64,000 nucleotides of DNA from Salsuginibacillus kocurii DSM 18087. Lineage in GTDB: Bacteria; Bacillota; Bacilli; Bacillales; Marinococcaceae. The translations under genes and the position numbers were made by a program. Below the pieces are notes generated by a model. The model had not been told where the DNA came from and did no database searches. It was given only the letters and a program-made list of their open reading frames with translations. The number at the start of each line of letters is the position of its first letter. Position 1 is the stretch's first letter. This document shows, in pieces, positions 7,908 to 15,282 of this stretch. The DNA is taken from the NCBI RefSeq assembly GCF_000377705.1, contig NZ_KB898629.1, positions 1 to 64,000 on the forward strand, given 5' to 3'.

Positions 7908-7935
7908 AACCGTGCCTTCCGAGGTTACGGTTTTT
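7908..7935 (+). terminator. Intrinsic terminator
   Basis: AACCGT with an inner CCT pairs with AGG and ACGGTT, followed by TTT. It lies 9 bp after the lipoprotein stop codon. Confidence 0.75.
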
Positions 7936-8200
7936 GTTTTCAAACTCCTGAACATTATGTCTGCCAGCTATAAAATTCATACAGAAAGTGGAAAAATAGA
8001 GGGTGACTCCATTCAGTTGTTCGTTTTCAAACTTATAACGATAGTAGCTTAATGAAACATCATTAAAACGAGTTTAGAGTTGCCGACAGAAAATAAGAAG
8101 AAAAAGCGTCGGAAGCACATGCCATAAAACTTTAACATGGGACATGCTGCGCCCGTAATAAAATTTTTATCTTGAGCAATTATGCTCTTAATCCTTTCAT

Positions 8201-8329
8201 AAGTCACATCATGGTTTAGACGTTGATGGTATTGGACAGATCTTTACTAAAGCGTTTGATTCAAATTTTACAGACGAAGAGTGTTTGCCTGTGGCCAAAA
8301 AAATATGGAAAAAAACCAAACAGCTATAA
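8201..8329 (+). pseudogene. Possible 3' fragment of a lost gene
   Basis: One frame reads HHGLDVDGIGQIFTKAFDSN and continues FTDEECLPVAKKIWKKTKQL to a stop at 8327-8329. It has no start codon or ribosome site, and an in-frame stop lies shortly upstream, so it can only be a remnant. The composition is protein-like. The stop codon abuts the dispersed repeat that begins at 8328. The family is not recognised. Confidence 0.35.
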
Positions 8330-8581
8330 TCAATTTCATCATGACGTTTTAGGAGCAATAAAACGAATACGATCTATTTACTTTTTATTTACTATACGGA
8401 ATTTCAAAAGTGACTGAAACGTAAGACGGCGACTCCCAGAGGAGAAAGCGCAGTCTGAATATCCACTTTTTCGCATGGTTACATCGAAAAAGGTAGCTGA
8501 AGACAAGCCCTCGGGAAAGCGTCCGTCTAAAGTGAAGGTCATATTCATTATTCGGATTTGAGTATCTTATTTTGAATGATG
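8328..8581 (+). repeat. Dispersed ~250-bp repeat, copy A (inverted partner at 56581-56826)
   Basis: Read on the plus strand, this segment matches the reverse complement of 56581-56826 along its length, by eye well above 80 percent. The most conserved parts are the blocks GACGGCGACTCCCAGAGGA, CTTTTTCGCATGGTTACATC and GCCCTCGGGAAAGCGTCCGT. The inner block folds into a hairpin (CTTTTTCG with CGAAAAAG). No open reading frame spans it. Confidence 0.85.
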
Positions 8582-8650
8582 AAATTGATTCAGATAAAGT
8601 AATTTTTTCTTAAATTAAAGGGGAGTTAGTTCTAAAGAGGGGGAGCATTT

Positions 8651-8806
8651 GTGATTTATATTCTGCTATCATTTGTTACTATTGGATTGGTTGTTTGGGG
8701 GATATATGATTCAAAAAAGAAAAATGAAGTAAAACTTGAACAAATTAAATTAGAGCGAGAAAAAATAGCCTTAGCACAAAAGCGTTTAGAAAGGGAAAAT
8801 AAATAA
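8651..8806 (+). CDS. Small membrane-anchored coiled-coil protein, 51 residues
   Basis: A GTG start at 8651 follows GAGGGGGAG at good spacing. The product has one N-terminal membrane helix (IYILLSFVTIGLVVWGIY) and then a highly charged helix of Lys/Glu heptads (KLEQIKLEREKIALAQKR) likely to form a coiled coil. The topology is like small phage-shock or divisome accessory proteins, but no family is recognised. It lies alone between the repeat and the terpene synthase gene. Confidence 0.55.
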   Translation: MIYILLSFVTIGLVVWGIYDSKKKNEVKLEQIKLEREKIALAQKRLERENK

Positions 8807-8865
8807 TTTAAAACAAATTCTTCAACTAACGGGTGCGTAGTTTAATATGGGAAGAAAATATGAGT

Positions 8866-8899
8866 GAAAACGCACAGCTCTAATTTATGGGCGTTTTTG
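8866..8899 (+). terminator. Weak intrinsic terminator
   Basis: AAAACGC (8867-8873) pairs with GCGTTTT (8891-8897) over a long loop and runs into T residues. It would close the small coiled-coil gene. Confidence 0.4.
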
Positions 8900-9134
8900 T
8901 AGGTTACTTGTATTGTTAATTCTTTTATGGTTGGAAGGCTAAATATTCTGCTATTTCAGTTGAGAATGAACGTTTTCCCTCCCAAAACTGAATCTATTAG
9001 GGGAAAACATGTGTGTGTGTTTTTTTTACAAAAAAAGTTCCAATATTTAGAATTTTAACCTATATTAGTATATAGCATGTACAACTAAGAGGTGCATACA
9101 CTATTTAAAAATAATCTAAGTGAGGCGATCTATT
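8900..9134. other. Intergenic region before the terpene synthase gene
   Basis: The region is AT-rich with a TG-repeat and T-run near 9010-9027. No gene or strong structure was found. A promoter for the downstream gene probably lies near 9060-9080 but cannot be placed firmly. Confidence 0.35.
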
Positions 9135-10184
9135 ATGAAGTTGCCTACGAAGCCGTGGACCTTGTTATATCAAATTTATCGGCAGGTACTGCCTCAAGTT
9201 CGAACGGAGCTTGCCGCATGGGAAAAGATCGCGACGCAAATTCCGGATGAAGAATTGCGCAATCAGGCCCTGGCCAGTTTGAAAGACAAACGGTTTCATT
9301 GTGAAGGGGGAGCGGTATATGGCTTGTTAGCTAGGAATAAGCAAAAAGATATCATTCGTTTTATTGTAGCGTACCAAACGATTAGTGATTACTTAGATAA
9401 TTTATGTGACCGCAGTACTTCGTTAAGCGAACAAGATTTTAGGCGGCTCCATGAATCTCTTCTACATGCCCTTGACCCTGAGGTGGAGCCGGGCAATTAT
9501 TATGCATTTAGAGAGGAACAAGAAGATGGGTACTTATGTTCTTTAGTTACGACTTGTCAGGAGGTCTTGCGGAATTGTCCGGGTTTTTTGAACGCACAGC
9601 CATATATGCAGCAGTTGGCAGGGTATTATTGTGACTTGCAAGTTTATAAGCATGTGGCTGAGGATAAACGGGAAGCCCTGCTTGAAAGTTGGTTTGCTCG
9701 GGTAGAACAGGAAGTGCCGCAGATGAGCTGGTACGAGTTTTCGGCGTGCGCTGGTTCAACCCTTGGTGTGTTTTGCTTGGCAGCTTATGCAGCAGAGGAT
9801 GGGAGGAGCGGGACCGATTTTGAGCAGGTGAAAGAAGGGTATTTCCCGTGGCTTCAGGGTCTTCACATTATGCTGGATTATTTTATTGACCAAGAAGAAG
9901 ATCGCATCGAAGGCGACTTGAATTTCGTTTCTTATTATCAATCGGAAGAAGAAATGACGGAACGGATGCGTTATATTAAAGAACAAGCAGACCGCCATGT
10001 GTTAGCCTTGCCGGATGCTTCCTTTCATCGCATGATAAATAAAGGGCTACTCGCGATTTATTTGGCAGACGAGAAAGTCCAGGCCGACCCAAAAGTCAAA
10101 CGTCAAGCTAGACAGTTTATCCGATTTGGTGGCATGCCAACTGTATTCTTTTACATGAACATGTGGATGTATCGCGGTGCGTAA
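9135..10184 (+). CDS. ytpB: Tetraprenyl-beta-curcumene synthase (YtpB-type, DUF2600)
   Basis: The 349-residue protein matches the YtpB family, large-terpene synthases that cyclise all-trans-heptaprenyl or tetraprenyl diphosphate to tetraprenyl-beta-curcumene, a precursor of bacterial sesquarterpenes in spore formers. An Asp-rich segment SDYLDNLCDRS lies at about residue 85 and a second acidic block DYFIDQEEDRIEGDL at about residue 255; both fit diphosphate-Mg2+ binding. ATG 9135 is preferred over GTG 9120 because AGTGAGG lies nine bases before it. The gene stands alone with its own terminator. The later cyclase of the pathway (SqhC) is not in this window. Confidence 0.88.
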   Translation: MKLPTKPWTLLYQIYRQVLPQVRTELAAWEKIATQIPDEELRNQALASLKDKRFHCEGGAVYGLLARNKQKDIIRFIVAYQTISDYLDNLCDRSTSLSEQDFRRLHESLLHALDPEVEPGNYYAFREEQEDGYLCSLVTTCQEVLRNCPGFLNAQPYMQQLAGYYCDLQVYKHVAEDKREALLESWFARVEQEVPQMSWYEFSACAGSTLGVFCLAAYAAEDGRSGTDFEQVKEGYFPWLQGLHIMLDYFIDQEEDRIEGDLNFVSYYQSEEEMTERMRYIKEQADRHVLALPDASFHRMINKGLLAIYLADEKVQADPKVKRQARQFIRFGGMPTVFFYMNMWMYRGA

Positions 10185-10253
10185 ACGAAAAAGGTAGGTA
10201 CAATGACGTGGTCTAAGCAGTGGAAAGATAGAAAGAGTAGACCCTTTTCGTTA

Positions 10254-10288
10254 AAAAGACCAGCCGCAACAGAGCGGCTGGTTTCTTA
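10254..10288 (+). terminator. Intrinsic terminator
   Basis: ACCAGCCGC and GCGGCTGGT form a strong stem followed by T residues, about 70 bp after the terpene synthase stop codon. Confidence 0.85.
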
Positions 10289-10476
10289 TGACACCGTAAG
10301 AATGTACAAATAGTTGAAGGGAACGGTATACGTGCAACGAAGGTTCAGCCACGCCGTAGGCTGGGCTTTGGCAAGTTTTCTTTATAAGTCAGTCGGTAAT
10401 TGAATGTATAGCTCCCGGCTACACATTCTTCCGTCTTGATCTATATTGTTGTTCGATTTTTTGTGGAAGCACCTTT

Positions 10477-10550
10477 GTAACGGATACTGTTCCGCTATCC
10501 CCACGCAACCGGGGCTTTGCCTCTTCTTTTCGTGATGTCCGCTATTGTTT
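10477..10550. repeat. Dispersed CGGA/TCCG-type intergenic element, copy 1
   Basis: It begins GTAACGGATACTGTTCCGCT, a small inverted repeat (CGGA with TCCG), and ends about 50 bp later with GATGTCCGCTATTG. Similar layouts occur at 32663-32743 and, more weakly, 43331-43404. It lies in a 440-bp gene-free gap (10185-10625), whose remaining sequence shows nothing else that I can support. Confidence 0.4.
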
Positions 10551-10625
10551 GAAAAACGCTGAAAACAGCAGTGAAATGGAAAAAGGACCGTTTGCTCATT
10601 GAACTCCATAACCTACGTGATGGAA

Positions 10626-11324
10626 TTAACCTAAGTTAAACGGTAGTTGGTTGCTCCAAATATTGAGGTAATACATCAAGTCAAAGAAGACCATGAAGCC
10701 AATGATGATGATAAACACACCGCCGATCTTCATTAGAAGACCGGAGTATTTTGTTATCACTGACACTTTACCGAGCGCAAAGCCCATTGCGATAAACGGG
10801 AGCGCAAAACCAACGGAGTATGAAGTGACGTTTATAAACGTTTGCTCAGGCTGGGCAGCACTTTGCATCATGATTGCGCCAAAGATTGGTCCGATACAAG
10901 GGGTCCAGCCGGCCCCAAAAATGAGACCGATAAGCAGGGTGTTGAAGGCACCGGTTTTTTTCGGCGTGTAATTCAGTTTTTTACTGCTCATCAGCAGGCT
11001 CGGCTTTATTATTCCAGTTAAGAAAAGTCCAACTAGAATAAGGAAAATTCCACCCAGCTGTTGGATTAACCCTTGATAACTGTAGAAAATGTTTCCAATC
11101 GCCCCTGCTGAGAAACCGAGAATATAGTAAATCACAGAAAAGCCTAAACAAAAGAGAATCGAATGCTTAAGTGTCACCGGCCATAAGCTTTTGTTTGTTT
11201 TAAGTTCGTTCACCGACACCCCTGTAATGTAGGAAATAAACGAAGGGTACAAGGGGAGGGTGCATGGCGATAGAAACGCCAGCATGCCGGCTCCGAACGC
11301 GAGTAAAATAGTAACTTCGGTCAT
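10626..11324 (-). CDS. ccdA: CcdA-family thiol-disulfide transmembrane electron carrier
   Basis: This is a 232-residue, six-span membrane protein. The two family Cys are present: one in LAFLSPCTLPLYPS near the N-terminus, one in GAGWTPCIGPIFG in the middle. CcdA passes reducing equivalents from cytoplasmic thioredoxin to extracytoplasmic thiol oxidoreductases, supporting cytochrome c maturation or spore cortex/envelope disulfide reduction. The length is normal. No thioredoxin-like partner (ResA, StoA) is adjacent. The start at 11324 has AAGGCGG upstream. It appears monocistronic. Confidence 0.88.
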   Translation of the reverse strand: MTEVTILLAFGAGMLAFLSPCTLPLYPSFISYITGVSVNELKTNKSLWPVTLKHSILFCLGFSVIYYILGFSAGAIGNIFYSYQGLIQQLGGIFLILVGLFLTGIIKPSLLMSSKKLNYTPKKTGAFNTLLIGLIFGAGWTPCIGPIFGAIMMQSAAQPEQTFINVTSYSVGFALPFIAMGFALGKVSVITKYSGLLMKIGGVFIIIIGFMVFFDLMYYLNIWSNQLPFNLG

Positions 11325-11580
11325 ACTTTACGAACCGCCTTTTTATATTTCACATATGTTCTTGCTGAAAGTGTAACATGCCACGGCAAAAAAAGGATTG
11401 AGGAATTCGTGAACAATCCGTTTATTACAATGATATGAAAGAAGAGCTAATCGAAGGACAAACAAATTTAACATTGAAGCTTTTCGAACTTACAGCCCAC
11501 GAAAATATTTGGGTAATGCTACTATCATACCATAAATGACTGGCGTGATGCTTTTGCAATCCATAAGGTATACAGGGTAG

Positions 11581-12006
11581 TTACGTTTCTTTATGCTGGT
11601 GAGGATATTCGACCTGAATGCCGGCTTGGTCCATTTGCATAAAAAAGTCAGTTTCAGGCTTTGGTTTTGAATATAAGCAATATTCACTGGTGGTAGTAAT
11701 TTTAAGCCGTGTAAATGTCCAGGCATAAGCGTTAATAAGGTTGTTCGTATAATTAACCTGTCTGATCTCTTGTAAGGGAATCGTTTTTTTATACCAACCA
11801 TAACGAATGACTAACATCTCGTCGGTAAGAATGAAATAGGATGTAAACAGAGCATATAATAGCATACTACCGAAAACAGCAAGGGTAATGCTGATAAGAA
11901 GCGTTAAGAAAGAAAAGCCTTCATCAACCAATATAAACCCAGCCAGGAATAGAAACAAATAGGGAAGGATAACAAGAAAAGGGTTCTTTTGGGTGTTAAA
12001 TTTCAC
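11581..12006 (-). CDS. PH-domain membrane protein (YyaB/SunI-like)
   Basis: The 141-residue protein starts VKFNTQKNPF from a GTG, then has two membrane helices (about 10-30 and 35-55) and a compact bacterial PH-like domain (YFILTDEMLVIRYGWYKKTI, then IPLQEIRQVNYT). This matches the YyaB/SunI-like group, which includes a bacteriocin immunity protein, though most members have no known role. The GTG at 12006 is chosen because GGGAGGAGG precedes it; the longer reading from 12102 would bury that site. It is probably monocistronic. Confidence 0.7.
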   Translation of the reverse strand: MKFNTQKNPFLVILPYLFLFLAGFILVDEGFSFLTLLISITLAVFGSMLLYALFTSYFILTDEMLVIRYGWYKKTIPLQEIRQVNYTNNLINAYAWTFTRLKITTTSEYCLYSKPKPETDFFMQMDQAGIQVEYPHQHKET

Positions 12007-12192
12007 TCGTTTCTCCTCCTCCCTTAGGTTGCCCGTGTAATTATGTACGGAAGCAAAGGGAATTTGTTTCACTTCAAGCTTGTATAGTAACATATTAATC
12101 AATGCCGGGGGTTTTATGCAAAAGAAAGATACTCAAAAGAGTTAGCTTTAAAAGAAGAGATTTTTATACAGGGGAGGTAGATGATAAATACC

Positions 12193-12606
12193 TTAGGCTT
12201 TTAAGTTTACAAAAGCGACTAAATCGCCTTGGTCACAAGAAGAGAAGTCTTGCTTTTCGTAAAAGGCGCGTACACTCGGGTCTTCTTCAGTAAGCAATAC
12301 GTTTTGCCGGACGTGGGCATAGCGCTGAAGCAGGCGCTGAACTAATTCCGAACCGATGCCTTGATGTTGATAGCTTTTTAAAACGAGAAGATCCTGGATA
12401 TAGAGAATGGTAAGCCCATCGCCGACGGCACGAATCAGACCGACTAGTCGGTTCTCCTCCCAGGCGGTAAGCACGGCCAGCGAAAGGTCAATCGCATTCA
12501 TTAATAGGTCCAAATCTTCTGTATATGCAGCCCAGTTAGCGTCTTCATATAACGCAAAAACCTGATCAGGTGGAAGCGGTGCATCCCACTTAAATTCAGT
12601 TGCCAT
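12193..12606 (-). CDS. GNAT-family N-acetyltransferase
   Basis: The 137-residue protein has the GNAT fold signature: LVGLIRAVGDG in strands 2-3, YIQDLLVLKSYQHQGIGSEL (motif A, with the acetyl-CoA pyrophosphate loop QHQGIG), and the C-terminal SVRAFYEKQDF typical of motif B. It transfers an acetyl group from acetyl-CoA to an unknown amine in the cytoplasm. ATG 12606 is chosen because GGAGGT lies eight bases upstream; the ORF's earlier ATG at 12621 would overlap that ribosome site. It lies downstream of, and probably separate from, the PTS operon, which ends at a terminator. Confidence 0.85.
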   Translation of the reverse strand: MATEFKWDAPLPPDQVFALYEDANWAAYTEDLDLLMNAIDLSLAVLTAWEENRLVGLIRAVGDGLTILYIQDLLVLKSYQHQGIGSELVQRLLQRYAHVRQNVLLTEEDPSVRAFYEKQDFSSCDQGDLVAFVNLKA

Positions 12607-12781
12607 TCTATGTACCTCCAACTTATCTTATCTTATAAAGGATAGAATACCGCAATGAAAGGTAACTCGTCCACCTTTTGCCTAGAGTGACCGTAAAGTT
12701 GTTGGTGGCGAGGAAGTGTAGGAGCAACCAGAGTATCTGAATGAACGTCTGGGGTTTTCTTTCATTTTTGGCGCATGCCAC

Positions 12782-12820
12782 AAAACGGCCCGCTCTCATG
12801 ATGCAAGAGCGGGCCGTTGT
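12782..12820 (-). terminator. Strong intrinsic terminator of the sigma-54 PTS operon
   Basis: AACGGCCCGCTCT and its complement form a 13-bp stem with an eight-base loop; on the minus strand it runs into TTTTG. It lies immediately after the IIA stop codon. Confidence 0.92.
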
Positions 12821-12822
12821 TA

Positions 12823-13152
12823 TCATTCCACTGCTTCTAATCGTGCTTCAATAGCTTGTGTTTTTTTAAGTTGAACAATTAAGCGTTTAATAAGCGCAAG
12901 TTCTGCTTGAGCTGTCATGAGGTGATCCTGGGCATGAATCATAAAGAAGCTTGGGACTGTACCGTCATTTTCGTTTTGTATTAGCTCAGTCTGATATTTG
13001 TGTCCTTTGAGAAATTCATCGTTGGCTTCCTCTAGCTTACTTTCTGCTTCTTCAAACTTATATTCTTCAGCCTCATCTAATGCTTCATATGCAGCACCAC
13101 GAGCATTCCCCCCATGCAGGATCAGCTGCATCATTGTTTCTTCATAATTCAT
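12823..13152 (-). CDS. PTS lactose/cellobiose-type EIIA component
   Basis: The 109-residue EIIA belongs to the Lac family: helical, with MQLILHGGNARGAAYEALD at the N-terminus and the active-site His in FFMIHAQDHLMTAQAE. It takes phosphate from HPr and passes it to the EIIB encoded upstream. ATG 13152 follows AGAGAGGG; the longer frame to 13290 only overlaps the EIIC end. It is the last gene of a leftward operon (small membrane protein, IIB, IIC, IIA) and lies 16 bp after EIIC. Confidence 0.9.
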   Translation of the reverse strand: MNYEETMMQLILHGGNARGAAYEALDEAEEYKFEEAESKLEEANDEFLKGHKYQTELIQNENDGTVPSFFMIHAQDHLMTAQAELALIKRLIVQLKKTQAIEARLEAVE

Positions 13153-13168
13153 AGAAATCCCTCTCTTG

Positions 13169-14485
13169 TTACGTAATCTGTGATTCTGCGCTCTCTTCAG
13201 ATTCTTCTTCACGTTCCTGCTTGGCAAGTTGCTTTTCATATTGCTTAAAGAATGGATAGTAAATGAGGGTAGCGACAATGACATTACCAATTTGTACGAG
13301 CCCCGCTAAGAGTGAACCGCCAGTAGCTAAAAATCCACCAAAGAAAATCGGCAACGTAAATGGTGGTTGAACAACGACTGGAGGTAAGATCCCAGATGCA
13401 AACAGGAAGTAATTTGAAGTTACAATTACGACCGGAGCAATAACAAATGGAATAAAAAGTATTGGATTTAGCACGATCGGCAAGCCGAAAATTAACGGTT
13501 CATTAATGTTAAACAAAGAAGGAATAATCGCTGTTCGGCCGACCTGTTTGATCTGCACTGAAATCGAAAACATTGCAAAGATGGCTAACCCTAACGTGAC
13601 CCCAGAACCTCCAATGTGTGTAAACATGTGGAAAAAAGGTTCTGTTACAATTCCATCCGCCTGCTCCCCGGCGTTAACAGCTTCCGCGTTAGCCACAAGC
13701 TGACTCGTCCAGAAGGGATAGACTACTGAGGAAACCACGTTCATCCCGTGAATTCCCATTCCCCACAGCACCATCATAATTAAAATCATGCCGAGCGCTG
13801 CCCAGTATGTGTTGGATGCAGCTACAAGCGGTTGGAAAATTTGCAGAACACCTTCCGGAATGGTTACGCCTGTATTGGCATATATAATCCAGGCTAAAAT
13901 CCAAACAAGCGGTAATAGGATTAAAAATGGCAACAAGGCACGAAAGGTTCGCATAACATAAGGTGGCACGCCGGCAGGCATTTCTACCGTCACACCTTTA
14001 TTAATTAAAAAGCGCATCGCTTCCGTCACGAGAATTCCCAATATGATTGCGACGAAGAGTCCTTGCCCTCCGAGGTTCTCTAAAATTTCTCCGAAAGCTA
14101 CTTCTTCAATATCAACGACTGGAAATGTTGTCATGAAAAAAGCAAGCATTGATAAGATACCGGCCATAACAGCATCGATTTCCCGACGCTGCCCCAAACT
14201 ATATCCGATACCAAAAGCCACCATCAATGCCATCAGGCCAAAGGTTAAATGATGGGGGAACAACAGTTGTGCTTGTATTGGCTCTACGGCGTTCACCCAT
14301 GCATCAATAATTCCCCAATTTAATGTGTCCGGTGGATTCGCTACGATAAGAAATAAGGAGCCAGTTATAATAACCGGCAGCGCAAAGATAACGAACGCAT
14401 CACGAATGGATTGTAAGTAAATGTTTTGCGCGATTTTACTCAAAGGACCCATTAAATGGTCCTCGAGCCATTGCACAGCATTCAT
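13169..14485 (-). CDS. PTS lactose/cellobiose-type EIIC permease
   Basis: The 438-residue permease has about ten membrane spans. It carries the Lac-family EIIC hallmarks LPVIITGSLFLIVANPP in the first third and IPSLFNINEPLIFGLPIVLN in the last third, where the NEP loop binds sugar. It moves a beta-glucoside-type disaccharide across the membrane with phosphorylation by the co-encoded EIIB. The paralogue at 37110-38432 has the same architecture. Lac-family EIIC proteins accept cellobiose, lichenan-derived oligosaccharides, chitobiose or lactose, so the true substrate is open. Confidence 0.9.
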   Translation of the reverse strand: MNAVQWLEDHLMGPLSKIAQNIYLQSIRDAFVIFALPVIITGSLFLIVANPPDTLNWGIIDAWVNAVEPIQAQLLFPHHLTFGLMALMVAFGIGYSLGQRREIDAVMAGILSMLAFFMTTFPVVDIEEVAFGEILENLGGQGLFVAIILGILVTEAMRFLINKGVTVEMPAGVPPYVMRTFRALLPFLILLPLVWILAWIIYANTGVTIPEGVLQIFQPLVAASNTYWAALGMILIMMVLWGMGIHGMNVVSSVVYPFWTSQLVANAEAVNAGEQADGIVTEPFFHMFTHIGGSGVTLGLAIFAMFSISVQIKQVGRTAIIPSLFNINEPLIFGLPIVLNPILFIPFVIAPVVIVTSNYFLFASGILPPVVVQPPFTLPIFFGGFLATGGSLLAGLVQIGNVIVATLIYYPFFKQYEKQLAKQEREEESEESAESQIT

Positions 14486-14510
14486 AGAAATCTCTCCTAT
14501 TAGCTTTGAA

Positions 14511-14828
14511 TTATTGTTTCAACTTAAGGACTTGGTCGAGGACTTTGTCACCATCCATCAAGGCGAATGCACGCTGGTCCACAAGTTCAATCGGAATGTT
14601 GTATTCATCGGCTACCTTCGTCATTTCTTTACGTAGATGCCTGACTTGGGGCTCTAGCAAAGCGACATTGTATTGCGCGGCTTTTTCTTTAAACTCTCCT
14701 GTGCCACCCGCATAGGCTTCCAGGTTGACTTCGCGCTTCTTAGCAGCCTCCTGAACTTTTTGAGCAAGCTGGCTGGAAGTTGCTCCCCAGCTGCATAGAA
14801 TGACAAGTTTAATTGGTTCGTTTGACAT
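14511..14828 (-). CDS. PTS lactose/cellobiose-type EIIB component
   Basis: The 105-residue EIIB has the phosphorylated Cys in VILCSWGATSSQLAQK, the P-loop-like active site of the Lac family, near residue 12. The remainder follows the fold, with LLEPQVRHLRKEM and the C-terminal helix. It receives phosphate from EIIA and donates it to the sugar at EIIC. It lies 25 bp upstream of EIIC and 23 bp downstream of the small membrane gene. Confidence 0.9.
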   Translation of the reverse strand: MSNEPIKLVILCSWGATSSQLAQKVQEAAKKREVNLEAYAGGTGEFKEKAAQYNVALLEPQVRHLRKEMTKVADEYNIPIELVDQRAFALMDGDKVLDQVLKLKQ

Positions 14829-14851
14829 TCGTTCATCTCTCCTTTTATGAG

Positions 14852-15103
14852 TTAGTTTCTACCTTTATTGGCAGTGGCTTGAGCTTTCTTTGCTAAGATT
14901 TCTTTTGCTTGTTTGTCTACATGCCGGTAATGCTTCATGAGCCAGTTGGAAAACCAGGCTGTAGCAAATAATACGAGTGTGAATCCAGCGCCAATGGCTA
15001 GAATCAAATAAGCAGATGGCTGATTCGTTAGTATTGAATAAAGACCATAGCCAAGCCAAATTACTGCAAACGCTAAAGCATACCATATAGGTACACGTGT
15101 CAT
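14852..15103 (-). CDS. Small two-helix membrane protein, first gene of the sigma-54 PTS operon
   Basis: This 83-residue protein has two hydrophobic helices (about residues 6-26 and 33-55) and then a basic cytoplasmic tail HYRHVDKQAKEILAKKAQ. ATG 15103 was chosen over 15109 because AAGGAGGG ends right at the first ATG, giving the second one a normal spacing. It is the first gene after the sigma-54 promoter and is followed closely by EIIB, so it is co-expressed with the transporter. No family is recognised; an accessory or regulatory role for the permease is only inference. Confidence 0.65.
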   Translation of the reverse strand: MTRVPIWYALAFAVIWLGYGLYSILTNQPSAYLILAIGAGFTLVLFATAWFSNWLMKHYRHVDKQAKEILAKKAQATANKGRN

Positions 15104-15181
15104 AGTCATCCCTCCTTTTTAAATGAATAAATATTGAATAAAAGTAGCAAGGAGTATATGAGCTTGCTTGCCTAAATAAAA

Positions 15182-15198
15182 TGCAAAAGGTGTGCCAA
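15182..15198 (-). promoter_or_regulatory. Sigma-54 (SigL) promoter of the PTS operon
   Basis: On the minus strand the sequence is TTGGCACACCTTTTGCA: the -24 GG and -12 GC dinucleotides are exactly ten bases apart, and the flanks match the TGGCAC-N5-TTGC consensus. It lies about 80 bp before the first gene, and the gene upstream encodes a LevR-type sigma-54 activator. Confidence 0.92.
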
Positions 15199-15212
15199 CT
15201 TATATAAGGAAC

Positions 15213-15239
15213 AAAAAAACCCTTGCGGACAAGGGTTTT
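15213..15239 (-). terminator. Intrinsic terminator of the LevR-type regulator gene
   Basis: AAACCCTTG pairs with CAAGGGTTT across CGGA, and the minus-strand transcript continues into seven T residues. It separates the regulator transcript from the sigma-54 promoter just beyond. Confidence 0.88.
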
Positions 15240-15263
15240 AAGAAATCTTGCTTTTAAAATCAG

Positions 15264-15282
15264 TTTGCACAGATTGCACACA
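15264..15282 (-). promoter_or_regulatory. Probable upstream activating sequence for the LevR-type activator
   Basis: On the minus strand two direct copies of TGTGCAA lie nine bases apart, directly behind the regulator's stop codon and 66-84 bp upstream of the -24 element. This is the usual distance for an enhancer-binding protein. The same word forms a palindrome upstream of the regulator gene at 18121-18144. Confidence 0.65.

Noticed and set aside
8223-8417. 64-codon frame on the plus strand
   Set aside because: It runs across the boundary of the dispersed repeat and overlaps a better protein-like remnant in another frame; no ribosome site.
10382-10609. 75-codon minus-strand frame
   Set aside because: It covers the CGGA/TCCG-type repeat and has no start signal or family features.
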